Notes: generated by a model not told the origin, from the sequence alone. DNA of 64,000 nucleotides from JAFECT01 sp963838235 (GCA_963838235.1 CAWIQJ010000005.1:744001-808000); one strand, 5' to 3'. Shown: positions 20,033-30,362, counted from the first letter of the stretch. Numbers and translations are program-made.

Positions 20033-21936
20033 CCCGGTGCGACGGGCGCGGCTTGCGGCTTTGCCGCCGTCTCCGGTCGCGGACTGAGGATCAAGGCGAG
20101 GGTTCCCAACACCGCCGCCGCGGCGGAGCCGACCAGGACGCCGAGCTTGGCGACCGCGGCCACATCCATTCCGGGGAACGCCTGTTCGGCCATCAGGATC
20201 GACAGCGGATCGCCGATGCCGCACAGGCACGCCGCGCCGATGAAGGCCATTTGCGATGTGTCGGCGGGGCCGGTGGCCAGCCTCAGCTTCGATGCAAGCC
20301 AGGTGGCGCCGACAATTCCGATCGGTTTGCCGATCGCCAGCGCAAGCGCGACGCCGCTGAGGACAGCGAGCGCGTCGGGCGCGCGGGTGTCGACCATCAG
20401 CGGCACGCCGGCGGCGGTGAAGGCGAACAGCGGCAGGACGACATAGGTTGACCAGCCGGACAGGTCGCGCTCGACCCGCTCCGCCGGCGACAGCAGCCGC
20501 GCGGCGGCGGCGGACAGGTTGCGGCTGGCCCAGTCCCAGATCGGTTCCTGCTCGATCCGTCGCGCGCCGCTTTCGCGGGCCAGCAGCTTGTCGACCTGGT
20601 CAAGTTCCGCAAGCGCGTTGGCGGCCTGGGCGAGCAGCGGCGCAGCGCTGGGGATGGGACGCGTGGGCAAAAACGCCGCGAGCACTACGCCGGCGAGCGC
20701 GCCGCTGACTCCGGCCTGGTGCAGCATCAGCCAAAGGCCGATGCCGACCGCCCAGTAGAGCCACAGGGCGTAGACGCGCCACCGGTTGAGCATGAAGAGC
20801 CCGACTGCGGCGAGCGCCGCGCCGACCAGCCATTCGGCGTGCAGATCGTGCGGAAAAAAGATCGCGAGGATCACCACCGATAGGATGTCGTCGACCACGG
20901 CGTAGGCGGCGATGAACGCCTTCAGCCCGCGGACGCGCGCGCGCCGAAGATCGCCAGGACCCCAGGGTGAAGCGATGCCGGTGTCGGCGCCTGTCGCCCA
21001 CCCCTTCGCCGTCGCGCCATGATTGATCGCCAGATAGATCGCCGCCGGCGCGATCACACCGCCGAACGCGGCCAGGATCGGCCCCGCGGCCGCGCGCCAG
21101 CCCTGCAGCGAGCCGCCGGTGACTTCACGGCGAATCTCCAGGGTGACGATCAGGAAGAAGAGGGTCAGCAGACCTTCGGCGCACCATTCCGCGACGCTGA
21201 GCCAGACGCCGGCCTGGCTCGGCCCGATGCCGAACTGCATGGTCACAAGTTGCTGGTACAGGCCCGACAACGGCCCGTTGGCGAGCATCAGCGCTACGGC
21301 CGCGGCGGCGAGCAACACGAGCCCCGCGGACGCGGGCAGGTTTGCAAAGCTGCGCGCCGAACGCCGGACCTTGGCGCCGACCGGCCGGTCGAGCGCCTCC
21401 AGCACGGAGTAGAAATCCCAGGCGCCGTCGTAGCGAGCGCCGTCGACAAAAATGGTCGGCGTGCCGGTCACGCCGTTGCGATGGCCGTCTTCGACATCCT
21501 CTTCCACGCGCTCGCGCACATGGGCGTCGTCGAGGTCCTTGCGGAACCGGTCCATGTCCAGTCCCAGCGACTGGGCGATCTCGAGCACTGCGGCTTGCGC
21601 AAGCGGTGGCGTGTGCTCGTAGAGCGCGTCGTGCATCTCCCAGAACTTGCCCTGGCGGCCGGCCGCTTCCGCGGCCCGGGATGCGAACTGGGCGCCGGGA
21701 TGGACGCGCTCGTTGGGGAAATGCCGGTAGACGTAGGTCAGGCGCTCGCCGAGCGCCTTGCGCAGTCGCTCGAGCACGCGCTTCAGCTGTTGGCAGTAGG
21801 GACACAGGTAGTCGCCGTAGACGACCACGACATGCCGGCCGCGGCCGGGCTCGCCGCCGCGGATGTGGTCGCGGCCTTCATCGACGGCGCGAAGCAGCCG
21901 GTGCGCTGACGCTTTCCTGGCGCTGGCGGCGGCCAT
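20029..21936 (-). CDS. nhaA: DsbA-like thioredoxin domain fused to Na+/H+ antiporter NhaA
   Basis: A 635-residue fusion. Residues about 35-190 are a DsbA/FrnE-like thioredoxin domain with the active site DYLCPYCQQL and the cis-proline loop TGTPTIFVDG. The rest is NhaA, with 10-12 helices, LEIRREVTGGSL, the AVVDD aspartate pair in helix 5 and helix 10-12 motifs (ALAIGKPIGI; GIGDPLSILMA). No signal peptide is visible, so the thiol domain is probably cytoplasmic. The stretch GIASPWGPGDLRRARVRG, where NhaA proteins have a T-D-I-A-F-x-L-G-type helix, is scrambled. One missing base, a second missing base and two extra bases would restore GIAFTLGILAIFGARVRG, so three local sequence errors are likely. 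Confidence 0.9.
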   Translation of the reverse strand: MAAASARKASAHRLLRAVDEGRDHIRGGEPGRGRHVVVVYGDYLCPYCQQLKRVLERLRKALGERLTYVYRHFPNERVHPGAQFASRAAEAAGRQGKFWEMHDALYEHTPPLAQAAVLEIAQSLGLDMDRFRKDLDDAHVRERVEEDVEDGHRNGVTGTPTIFVDGARYDGAWDFYSVLEALDRPVGAKVRRSARSFANLPASAGLVLLAAAAVALMLANGPLSGLYQQLVTMQFGIGPSQAGVWLSVAEWCAEGLLTLFFLIVTLEIRREVTGGSLQGWRAAAGPILAAFGGVIAPAAIYLAINHGATAKGWATGADTGIASPWGPGDLRRARVRGLKAFIAAYAVVDDILSVVILAIFFPHDLHAEWLVGAALAAVGLFMLNRWRVYALWLYWAVGIGLWLMLHQAGVSGALAGVVLAAFLPTRPIPSAAPLLAQAANALAELDQVDKLLARESGARRIEQEPIWDWASRNLSAAAARLLSPAERVERDLSGWSTYVVLPLFAFTAAGVPLMVDTRAPDALAVLSGVALALAIGKPIGIVGATWLASKLRLATGPADTSQMAFIGAACLCGIGDPLSILMAEQAFPGMDVAAVAKLGVLVGSAAAAVLGTLALILSPRPETAAKPQAAPVAPG

Positions 21937-21939
21937 GGA

Positions 21940-22662
21940 TCAGACGGTGTCCACCAGGATGACCTCAGCGTCCTCGACGCCGTCACCCGCAACACATCGA
22001 CGTCGCGAACCGCCGCCCCGTCGCGCGGGCCGACCCGCACGCCGTTCAGCTCGACGACGCCAATGGACGGTGTGAGGTAGGCGTGTCGACCCGGGCCGAG
22101 CCCGTATTCGGTCGTCTGACCCGCTTTCAACGTCGCGCCCAGAACCCGCGCGTTCGCCGCGGATGGGAAGGCGCGTCGCCGTCCGCCGCGCCAGAGGCCA
22201 GGGTCACGAACTTTCCGGCGCGATCGGCCTTGGGGAATGGCCTTGCGCCCAGCTCGGCGCCTGGCCGCGCGACGACGGTATAATCCAGATCTGAAAGATC
22301 TGCGTCTCGCCGGGCTCGCGATTGTATTCGCTGTGCACAATGCCCGTGCCAGCCGACATGACCTGGACGTCGCCGGCCTCGGTGCGTCCCTTATTGCCGA
22401 GGTTGTCCTCGTGGGTGATGGCGCCTTTGCGGACGTACGTGATGATCTCCATGTCGGCGTGCCCGTGCGGCGAGAACCCGCTGCCCGCCGCGATGGTGTC
22501 GTCGTTCCACACGCGCAGAGCGCCCCAGCTCGTGCGCTTGGGGTCATGATAGTCGGCGAACGAAAAATGGTGCTTGGCCTTGAGCCAGCCGTGATCGGCC
22601 GAGCCCAGGCTGTCGAACGGACGAAGATCGATCATCGGCGCATTCTCCCGGGCGTCAGCCAT
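21940..22662 (-). CDS. Pirin family protein (frameshifted)
   Basis: The bicupin protein pirin (YhhW type) is recognisable from MIDLRPFDSLGSADHGWL through the metal-site motif FSPHGHADMEIITYV, then LGNKGRTEAGDVQVMSAGTG and HSEYN, to the C-terminal cupin with ARVLGATLKAGQTTEYGLG and LTPSIGVVELNGV. Single-base shifts near 22265, 22170 and 21985 split the frame; repaired, it ends at the TGA at 21942-21940. Family members bind iron, and some have quercetinase activity. The ATG at 22662 gives MADARENAP before MIDLRPF; the ATG at 22635 is the alternative. It lies directly upstream of the NhaA fusion gene on the same strand. Confidence 0.8.
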
Positions 22663-22909
22663 AGGCGCCTGAGTTCGCGGCGTCGAGGCGGAAAGACGCA
22701 AAGGCCGCGAATCTGAACGGCGTGCGCGTGAGCGGAAACGTCGGGGATCGCCTCCTAGTAACGGTTTGTTTTTCCTGATGGATTGACACTGTGGGTAGGA
22801 TTTAAACCTACCTGCACCGTTGCAACTCGCAGGGCGGGGACGCAAACTCCGGTGTGCGCCAAGCTGGGACCGCAATTGTGATTGAGTGGCGGATGGAGGG
22901 GATTTGCGG

Positions 22910-24734
22910 ATGAGACGGATGTCAGGAGGCGCCGCGATTGTCGCGGTGGCGCTTGTCGCAGGTATGGCCGACGCCGCTCCACCGACTTCTTCCGCCGCCG
23001 CCCGCCATCGCTCTACAGGCTCCAAGCGCCTTATCGGAACAAGGTCTGATCGATCTGCATGCCTTCGCGCGCCTGTACGGCGTCGTTCGCTTCTTCCATC
23101 CAAGCGACGAAGCCGCCGCGGCGGATTGGAACGTCGTTGCGATCGAGGGCGTGCTGCGGGTCGAGGCCGCGAGCAATCCCGACGAACTGGCTGCAGCGCT
23201 CAAGTCCGTGTTCACGCCGCTGGCTCCGACTCTGCAGATCTATCGGGTCTCGGCTCCTGCGCCCGCGCCGCGCCTCACCGGCGCCGAACCCGGCGAGTGG
23301 ATTGCATGGCGTCATCAGGGTGTCGAACTCGCGCCGAACACCGTCTATCACAGTGCGCGCGGGGTCGGTCTCCCAGTTGAGGCCGGGGCGAAGCGACGGT
23401 GATCGACCTCGGCGGAGGTCTTCGCGCGCGCGTTCCTCTTACCTTGCCGCGAGAGGCGAGGCCACACGACGCCGGGCGCGACCGCCGACGACCCGATCGC
23501 ACTTCCGCCGCACTTCACGCCGAGCGGCGACGATCGCGCCACGCGCCTCGCCGATGTGGTGATCGTCTGGAACGTCATGCAGCATTTCTACCCGTACTTC
23601 GACGTCATAAAAGTCGATTGGCCCGCTCAGCTCGACCGAGCGCTGAAGTCGGCGGCGACCGACCATGACGACGACGCGTTCACCGAGACACTGGAACGCA
23701 TGATGGTGAGCTTGGACGACGGACACGGCGCCGTGCGGCACAAGCCTGTGACAGAGGTTCTTCCGCTGCGTTGGCGCTGGATCGAGGGGCGGATGATCGT
23801 GGTGGCGACTGCGCCGTCTGCGGGCGAAGTCAAGGTGGGTGACGAGATCACCAGCTTTGACGGTCGACCGATCAAGCAGGTTCTGCAGACGCGCGAGGCT
23901 CTGACACCCAGCAGCACCGAGCGCCTCAGGCTTGTCAAATGCCGCCGACGACCTGTTCATCTCGGCGGGAAAAGCGCTGTCGAACTCACCGGCCGACATG
24001 CCGATGGACGATCCTTCAAGCTGCGCATGGCCTACAGCCTGCCGGTGGCCGATTACGTCAAGCTGCCCATGCCCCGGCGCATCGAAGATGTCGCTCCGGG
24101 CATCGTCTACGTGAATCTGCTCAGCCTGGACGAGCCTGCTCTAGAGAAAGCCCTGCCGCGACTAGCGTCCGCCAAGGCGATCATCGCCGATGTGCCGAGG
24201 CCATCCCAGCCGCTGCAGCGACAGCTTTTCTTCAACATGTATCGAGCACGACCCTTCATTCTTCGCATTTCAACATTCCGGTCCTCATTCGTCCTGACCG
24301 CATCGGCATGACGTTCGAGGACGGCCGTGACTGGACCTGGAGCCGCTCACTCCGCACTTCCCCGGAAAAGTCGTCTTTCTCACCGACGAGAATGCCTACA
24401 GCTACGGCGAGACCGTAATGGAGATCGTGGAGTCTGCATCCGTCTGGGTCCGATCGTCGGCGGCCGACAGCAGGCGTGAACGGCAACATCAATCCTTTCA
24501 GAATCCCCGGCGGCTACGCGATCCAGTGGACCGGCCTGGAAGACCCTCAAGCGTGACGGATCGCAATTACAGGGAATAGGGATCGCTCCCACCGTGCCGG
24601 TGAAGGTCACCGTCGCCGACGTCCGAGCCGGGCGTGACGCGGTGCTGGAGGCGGCGATCAAGGTTGCACAGCGGCGCCTAAACCCACCGTGCGCCGAACG
24701 CTCGACGGGCTCTTCCCGATGGGGAGGCGCCTAA
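22910..24734 (+). pseudogene. S41-family peptidase, broken by many frameshifts
   Basis: Fragments in all three frames line up as one S41 (C-terminal processing peptidase-like) protein. They are a signal peptide starting MRRMSGGAAIVAVALVAG, then LIDLHAFARLYGVVRFFHPS, VVIVWNVMQHFYPYFDVI, SLDDGHGAVRH, a PDZ-like VKVGDEITSFDGRPIKQVL, APGIVYVNLLSLDEPALEKA, VVFLTDENAYSYGETVMEIV with the serine region, PTAGVNGNINPFRIPGGYAI and the tail LQGIGIAPTVPVKVTVADVR. At least six shifts are needed to join them, more than in neighbouring genes, and some blocks look lost. It is either a decaying gene or a low-quality stretch. The 247-base gap before it holds no supported feature. Confidence 0.65.
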
Positions 24735-24768
24735 TAATCAATTAGGCTTTTGAATTAGAAAGGGAAAA

Positions 24769-24843
24769 TGGCTCCGCGGGTAGGATTCGAACCTACGACC
24801 AGCCGGTTAACAGCCGGCTGCTCTACCACTGAGCTACCGCGGA
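24769..24843 (-). tRNA. tRNA-Asn (GTT)
   Basis: The minus strand reads a full cloverleaf: acceptor TCCGCGG pairs with CCGCGGA, D arm with AGCTCAGTGGTAGAGC, anticodon arm CCGGCTGTTAACCGG giving anticodon GTT, and T arm GTAGGTTCGAATCCTAC. Discriminator G and an encoded CCA follow. The 316-base gap between the S41 remnant and the MFS gene holds this tRNA and a terminator hairpin, and nothing else I can support. Confidence 0.97.
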
Positions 24844-24953
24844 ACAGGGTCGCTCGAAGGCGCGCCCTATAGCAGCGGCCGAGCCGACGGCGCAAGGCGG
24901 CAGGGCGCGTGATTCCGTCGCTCTCCAAGGGATCGGGGCCGCGCGGGACAAAA

Positions 24954-24977
24954 AAAGCCCGGCGGAAGCCGGGCTTT
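24954..24977. terminator. Bidirectional rho-independent terminator
   Basis: AAAGCCCGGC, a GGAA loop and GCCGGGCTTT form a 10-bp hairpin with A-rich/T-rich flanks (seven A's on the left end). It lies between the MFS gene at 25051-26260 (minus strand) and tRNA-Asn, and would end minus-strand transcription from the MFS gene. Confidence 0.85.
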
Positions 24978-25050
24978 GAAAGTTCGGTGATGGTGGGGTG
25001 TCTCCAAGGAGAAGACCGTGTCAGATCACGCTGATTTGGTTAAAGTCGCG

Positions 25051-26260
25051 TTAATGAAGAACACCGTTCGGTTTACGCCCGGACCGGGCGGCCCAGATGA
25101 AGAACGGGATGGCCGCCAGCTCTCCCACAACGCAGAAGCCGATCACAGCGGAAAGCGAGCGGTCGTAAAGGAATCCGATCAGGGCGCTGCCGGCGAACCA
25201 GGCCGTGCCGTAGACCGCCGTGAACAGGCCAAAGGCCGAAGCCCGCCGCTCGGGCGCGACCATCGGGGTCACCGCGGCGGGAATGATCAATTCGAAGACG
25301 CCGGTGGCCACGCCCCAGACTGCGGCGCCCACGAGCGCCATCCAGAACCCTCCGAGAAAGACCAGCGGGGCGAACAGGGCCGCGATCAGCGAGGCGGCGA
25401 TCAGGACCCGAAAGCCGAACCGGTCGAACAGGTGCCCGAACAGCAGGCGAGCCGGCGCCGCTGGTCGCCATGGCCACGGAATAGAACACCGCGATCCAGG
25501 CGCCGGGGACGATGTTGGCGCGCACGAAGTGATAGGCGATCAGCGGATAGTCGGCGAGGCCGGCGCCGGCGAGCGCGGCGCCCGCCATGTAAATCCAGAA
25601 GGCGCGCGGAAGGCCCTTGGGCGACGGCACGGATGACTTGTGTTCGAGTTCCTGCGGCCGCGGGTAGAGCAGGCGCGCTGTGACCATCAGCACCAGCGTA
25701 ATGGCCGCGGGAAAAGCCAGCACCGCAAAGGCAAGATGGTAGTCGTGACGCAACGCCAACACCGCCGCCATCACCAGGGGGCCGACCATCGCGCCGGTCT
25801 GGTCGAGCGCTTCATTGAGGCCGAACGCCCAGCCGACGCCACCGGCCTGCTTGCCCGCGTGCGAGAGCATGGCGTCCTTCGGCGGGTTGCGGATGGCGCG
25901 GCCCGCACGCTCGGCCACGATCAGCGCTGCCGCGGCGGGCCAGCTGTGGGTGAACGCCAACGCCGGCACCGCGATCATCTGGATCGCGTAGCCCAGCAGG
26001 GTGATCGGCCAATAGCGTCCGGTCCGGTCGGCGATCGGTCCCGAGAACAGCCGCAGGCCGTAGCCCGCGAGTTCGCCGAATCCCGTCACCGTCCCGACCA
26101 CGAAGGCGCTGGCGCCGAGCATCGCCAGATAGGGCCCCAGCACGCTGCGCGAGCCCTCGTAGGCGAAGTCGGCGAACAGGCTGACCACGCCCAGCAGGAG
26201 CACAAAGCGCAGGGCCGTATGGCCGGGCTTGGCGGCGGGCGTCCGGCTTTCGGCGGTCAT
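25051..26260 (-). CDS. MFS transporter (one frameshift)
   Basis: A 12-helix major facilitator protein of about 402 residues. It starts at the ATG at 26260 with VLLLGVVSLFADFAYEGSRS, a signature of a small MFS group annotated only as transporters; loop motifs FSGPIADRTGRYWP and ERAGRAIRNPPKDAML follow. The frame breaks at about 25448, where one extra base disturbs GSLLFGHLFDRFGFRVL; after repair the C-terminal helices (VWGVATGVFELIIPAAVTPM) end at 25051. Substrate unknown. It is divergent from the alcohol dehydrogenase at 26325 across a 64-base gap. Confidence 0.83.
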
Positions 26261-26324
26261 CTCGGCTCCCTTGACGCGACGGCGCCCTGTCCCTGCGGCG
26301 GCCGACGCGCTAGAGCGATGTGCC

Positions 26325-27480
26325 ATGAACGGCTTCAGCTTTGAAACCGCGCCGCGGACGATTTGCGAGGACGGCGTAGCCGGTCGGCTCGGCGCCTTGG
26401 TCGCGGGCCTGGGCCTCAAGCGGTTGATGGTGGTCACCGACCCCGGCCTGAAGGACGCGGGCCTGATCGACGCGCCGCTCGAGAGCCTGCGCGAAGCCGG
26501 CGTCGAGGCGGTGTTGTTCAGCGAGGTGATGGCCGACCCGCCCCAGGCCTGCGTCGAACGCGCGGTCGAGATCGCCGCGGCCGAACACATCGAGGGCGTC
26601 GTGGGTCTCGGCGGCGGTAGCTCCATGGACACGGCCAAGCTCGTCGCATTGTTGGTGGGATCGGCGCCGCGCTCGACGCGGTGTGGGGCGTCGATGTCGC
26701 CAAGGGGCCGCGGCTGCCGCTGATCCAGGTTCCGACCACCGCGGGCACGGGATCGGAGGTGACGCCGATCGCCATCGTCACAACGCCGACCGACGAGAAG
26801 CGCGGCGTGGTCTCGCGCTGGCTGTTGCCGGACCTAGCGGTGCTCGACCCCGAACTGACCACAGGACTGCCGCCGGCGGTGACCGCGGCCACCGGCGTCG
26901 ACGCCATGGTCCACGCCATCGAGGCCTATACCAGCCGCATCAAGAAGAACCCGGTGTCCGACGCGCTGGCGTTGCGCGCGCTGTCGCTGTTGTCCGGCGC
27001 CCTTCGCACGGCGGTGAGAAGACGGCAAGGACCTCGGGCGCGCGACGCGCCATGCTGCAGGGCGCCTGGCTCGCGGGCATGGCCTTCGCCAATGCGCCGG
27101 TGGGGGCTGTGCACGCCCTGGCCTATCCGTTGGGCGGCCGCTTTCATGTGCCGCACGGCCTGTCCAACGCGCTCGTGCTGCTGCCGGTGCTCGAATACAA
27201 TCTGCCGGCGGCCGAGCCGCTCTACGCCGAACTCGCCGAAGCGGTCGCACCCGCTGGCGTGCCTCCCGGCGCCAACGCTGCGGCGCGCATGTTCTTCGAA
27301 ACCATGGGCGGTCTCGTGCGCGACATGCCGATGGCGCAGCGTTTGTCGGAGGTGGGCGTGAAGGAAGACGATATCGAGATGCTCGCGACCGACGCCATGC
27401 AGATCGAACGCCTGCTGGTGAACAATCCGCGCGAAATGACCCACGGCGCGGCCGTCGCCATCTACCGGTCGGTGCTGTGA
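26325..27480 (+). CDS. Iron-containing (group III) alcohol dehydrogenase, frameshifted
   Basis: The protein reads as a Fe-dependent alcohol dehydrogenase of about 384 residues. It has the NAD(P)-binding GVVGLGGGSSMDTAKL, then the signature region IQVPTTAGTGSEVTPIAIV, the metal-site segment GVDAMVHAIEAYTS, and histidines in VGAVHALAYPLGGRFHVPHG followed by a C-terminal helical domain. Three single-base shifts are needed: one missing base near 26663 and extra bases near 27018 and 27042. Enzymes of this group interconvert alcohols and aldehydes or ketones. Its stop overlaps the GTG of the thioesterase, so the two are coupled and may act on related acyl intermediates. Confidence 0.85.
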
Positions 27481-27925
27481 GCGCGCCCGCCAACTCGCGT
27501 GCGACGACGCCGGGCGCGATGCCTATGCTGCGTTCACCACGCTGGACACGCGCTGGCTCGACAACGACGTCTACGGCCACGTGAACAATGTGCAGTACTA
27601 CAGCTTCTTCGACACGGCGGTGAACCGCTGGTTGATCGAACGCGGCGTGCTCGATCCGATGACCAGCCCTGTGTTCGGCATGGTGGTGGAGACGCGCTGC
27701 AGCTATTTCAAGGCGCTGACCTTTCCCGACCGCGTGGACGCAGGCCTGAAGGTCGCGCACCTGGGCCGCTCCAGCGTCCGCTACGAAATCGGCCTGTTCC
27801 GCCAGGACGACCCGGAAGCCGCGGCAGCGGGCGAATTCACCCACGTCTATGTCGACCGCGAAACTCGCCGACCCACCGCCATCCCCGACGCCTTTCGCGC
27901 CGCGCTGGAGACCCTGCAGCGTTAG
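27477..27925 (+). CDS. Acyl-CoA thioesterase, 4HBT hot-dog fold (one frameshift)
   Basis: The core reads TRWLDNDVYGHVNNVQYY, the classic opening of 4-hydroxybenzoyl-CoA thioesterase-type hot-dog proteins with the active-site aspartate and the GHVNN turn. VVETRCSYFKALTFPDRV and the strand pattern to the end follow. The likely start is the GTG at 27477, overlapping the dehydrogenase stop (GTGA) and giving MSAPANSRATTPGA; one missing base near 27517 then joins it to DAYAAFTTLDTRW. About 149 residues would form a homotetramer hydrolysing acyl-CoA; the specificity is unknown. Confidence 0.82.
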
Positions 27926-27970
27926 GGCCTTCTCTTGCGCCGAAGCTGCGCACCATCGGGCGGGGGAGCC

Positions 27971-29316
27971 ATGGCGCGCGCTCGGTCGGCACAGAACAGC
28001 TTCATCCTCGGCGCCTGGCGGGTCGATCCGGGCGTGGGCGAGATCACGCCGCGGGTCGGCGGCGAAGCCGTGCGGTTCGAACCGCGCCAGATGGACCTGC
28101 TCCTGCTGTTTGCGGGCTCGGGCGGGCGCGTGGTCACCAAGGACGAGATCGTCGCCCAGGTGTGGAGCGGGCGCGCCATCGGCGACGACACCCTGGCTTC
28201 GGCGATCAGCAAGCTGCGCAAGGCGCTCGGCGCCTCCAAGCGCGATCGTTACATCGAGACCCTGCCCAAGCGCGGCTATCGGCTGGTGGCGAGCGTGGGC
28301 GAGGGGGTCCGGTTCAAGCGGCGCCCACGCCAAAGCCAGCGAACGGCGCACGCTCGTCGGACGCGGCGAAGGCCGAGGCGCTGGTCGCGCAAGGTCTGGC
28401 GGCGTTGAAGGTTCCGCTGCCCGCGAACCTGGTGCAGGCGCGGCTCTATTTCGATGCGGCGATCGAAGCCGATCCGGCCTCCGCCGCGGCCCAGGCCGGC
28501 CTGGCGGAGGCGTATCTGACCCAGAGCTTCGCCGGCATGGCGCGGCGTCGTCCTGCTGCCGGCGGCGAAAGCCGCCGCGCGCGCGGCGACGGCGCTCGAT
28601 CCCAACCTCTCTGCAGGCTTCGCTAACCTGGGCGCCGCGATCCTGCTCGGCGACCGGGATTTCGAAGGCGCCGATGAAGCCCTGGCGCGCGCGGTCGGCC
28701 TCGATCCGGGCAACGCCTATGCGCATCGCATCCGCGCATTCGCCTTCATGGCGGTCGGCCGTTTCGCCGAAGCCGAGCGCGCCGCGCGCACGGCGGCGGA
28801 CCTGGAGCCGTTCTCGCTGATCGGCCGCAGCGTGCTTCTGCGCGTGCTCGCGCTCGGGCGCCGCTGGCGCGCGATCATCGCCGAAGCGCGCAGCGTGCTC
28901 GACCGCGCGCCCAGGCGCCGGAAGCGTGGTCGGCCAAGGGCTGGGCGCATCACTATCTCGGCGAAGAGCGCGAAGCCGTCGCGGCCTTCCTCGAAAGCCT
29001 GAAGGCGTGGAGCGTCGGCGACGACGACCTCGCCGCGATGGAGCGCGCCCACGCGGACGGCGGCTTCGAAGGCTTCGCCGAGGCGGCCGCGGCGTTGTTC
29101 GAGCGCCAGACCATGGTCTTCCGGCCGCGTCCGCTCGACATCGCCATGCTGCATGCCGCGGCAGGACAGACCGACCAGGCCTTCGCCGCGCTTGCGGTCG
29201 CGGCGGAGAAAGACGACCCGTTCCTACTGGCCCTGCCATGGATTCCGCACCTCGACCGGCTGCGCAACGACCACCGCTTCAATGCCATCACCGAGCGCGT
29301 GCGCCTGGTGCGCTGA
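27971..29316 (+). CDS. CadC/OmpR-type winged-helix protein with TPR-like repeats (frameshifted)
   Basis: The N-terminal 100 residues are an OmpR/PhoB-type winged helix (RFEPRQMDLLLLFAGSGG, VVTKDEIVAQVWSGRAIGDD, LASAISKLRKALG, YIETLPKRGYRLVA). After it comes a helical repeat region with TPR-like units (LVQARLYFDAAIEADPASAA; LARAVGLDPGNAYAHRIRAF; AERAARTAADLEPFSL) ending LDRLRNDHRFNAITERVRL. No receiver domain or transmembrane helix is evident. Single-base shifts near 28318, 28550 and 28912 split the frame. This architecture is common in alphaproteobacterial transcription regulators of unknown signal. The ATG at 27971 has a GGGGGAG site; the target is not evident. Confidence 0.78.
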
Positions 29317-29458
29317 GCGACCACCAGGTTTTCGCAAGCTTTCGCCCCGGGCGTCCCCAACACAATCGCGGCCGGTCCGGTCACGCTCCTCCTGACCTCA
29401 GCGAGAGCCGTCATGACCATGCCGACCTTCGAAACCCCGAAACCGAGCGTTTGGGCGC

Positions 29459-30274
29459 ATGCCCGTCACGTCGCGCGCCATCGTGTCGGGCCTTCTGGTG
29501 GGGCTGCTCGCCGGCAATGTCTGGCCGGTGTTGCTGATGACGCTGGGCGCGCCGCTGGCGGCCGGAGCCGAAGCCGTCTTTCTCATGCTGTATCTGTGCT
29601 GGGCGCGCGGCGGCTTCTTTCCACGCTCGACCCGAGCCGCGCGCGCGGACGCGGGCCGCGCAGGGCGCTTCAGGGCAGCGCAGTGGGCCTGGGGGATCAT
29701 CGCAGCGGTCGCCTTCGCGGTCTGCGTCAATGCGGCGATCACCGTGCTCTTCCGGCTCGTCCCGTTCCCCACGGTGGAATTTCGCAAGGGTTACGACCTG
29801 TCGTTCGTTCCCACTGCGCAGTTGCGCCTCTTGGCGTGCGTCGTGTCGGCGATCTCGGCCGGCGTCTGCGAGGAGGTCGGTTTCCGCGGCTACATGCAGC
29901 GCCCCATCGAACGCCGTCATGGATCGTTCATCGCCATCCTCGTCTCATCGACGCTGTTCGCCGCCGCTCACCTGAACAAGGGCTTCGAGGCCGAACCCGC
30001 CATGATCGGCGTGACCTTCGGCGCCGGCGTGCTGCTGGGCCTCATCGCCTGGGCGTCCGGTTCGCTGATCCCCTGCATCATCGGCCACGCGCTCATGGAC
30101 ACGGCGCTGTTCGGCTTCTGGTGGACTGGCACACTCGGCGACTTCACCGCCCAGCCGATTTCGGTGACCGGCGTTGACGCGGGGTTTGAGATGGCCTGCG
30201 CGGTTCTGGGCGACGCCACGATCGTGGTGCTGACCTCGATCGTGGCGCTGCGGCGGATGCGCGACGCCGGATAG
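29459..30274 (+). CDS. CPBP (CAAX-like) intramembrane metalloprotease
   Basis: A membrane protein of 271 residues with 7-8 hydrophobic helices and the three CPBP motifs: CEEVGFRGYMQ (EExxxR), TLFAAAHLNKG (FxxxH) and IIGHALMDTALFG (HxxxN/D-like). These place it among Abi/CPBP glutamic-type intramembrane proteases, which cleave within or near membranes; the substrate is unknown. An ATG at 29413 in another frame encodes MTMPTFETPKPSVW and is probably the true start, joined by removal of one base near 29455, because no ribosome site precedes 29459. Confidence 0.82.
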   Translation: MPVTSRAIVSGLLVGLLAGNVWPVLLMTLGAPLAAGAEAVFLMLYLCWARGGFFPRSTRAARADAGRAGRFRAAQWAWGIIAAVAFAVCVNAAITVLFRLVPFPTVEFRKGYDLSFVPTAQLRLLACVVSAISAGVCEEVGFRGYMQRPIERRHGSFIAILVSSTLFAAAHLNKGFEAEPAMIGVTFGAGVLLGLIAWASGSLIPCIIGHALMDTALFGFWWTGTLGDFTAQPISVTGVDAGFEMACAVLGDATIVVLTSIVALRRMRDAG

Positions 30275-30362
30275 CCGAACGCAATGGGCGTGAGCGCCTT
30301 CGTCACGCAAACGCGCCGGTCGCACCGCAAGGTCGGCGGTTTCGTTCGAAGGAAGGGAAGTT

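Noticed and set aside
22788..22815. tRNA T-arm-like hairpin GTAGG-ATTTAAA-CCTAC
   Set aside because: It has a five-base stem and seven-base loop like a T arm, but no matching acceptor strand, D arm or anticodon arm lies at the right distance on either strand.
24735..25050. Possible small RNA gene beside tRNA-Asn
   Set aside because: Only the tRNA and a bidirectional terminator hairpin are supported; no separate promoter or conserved structure is visible.
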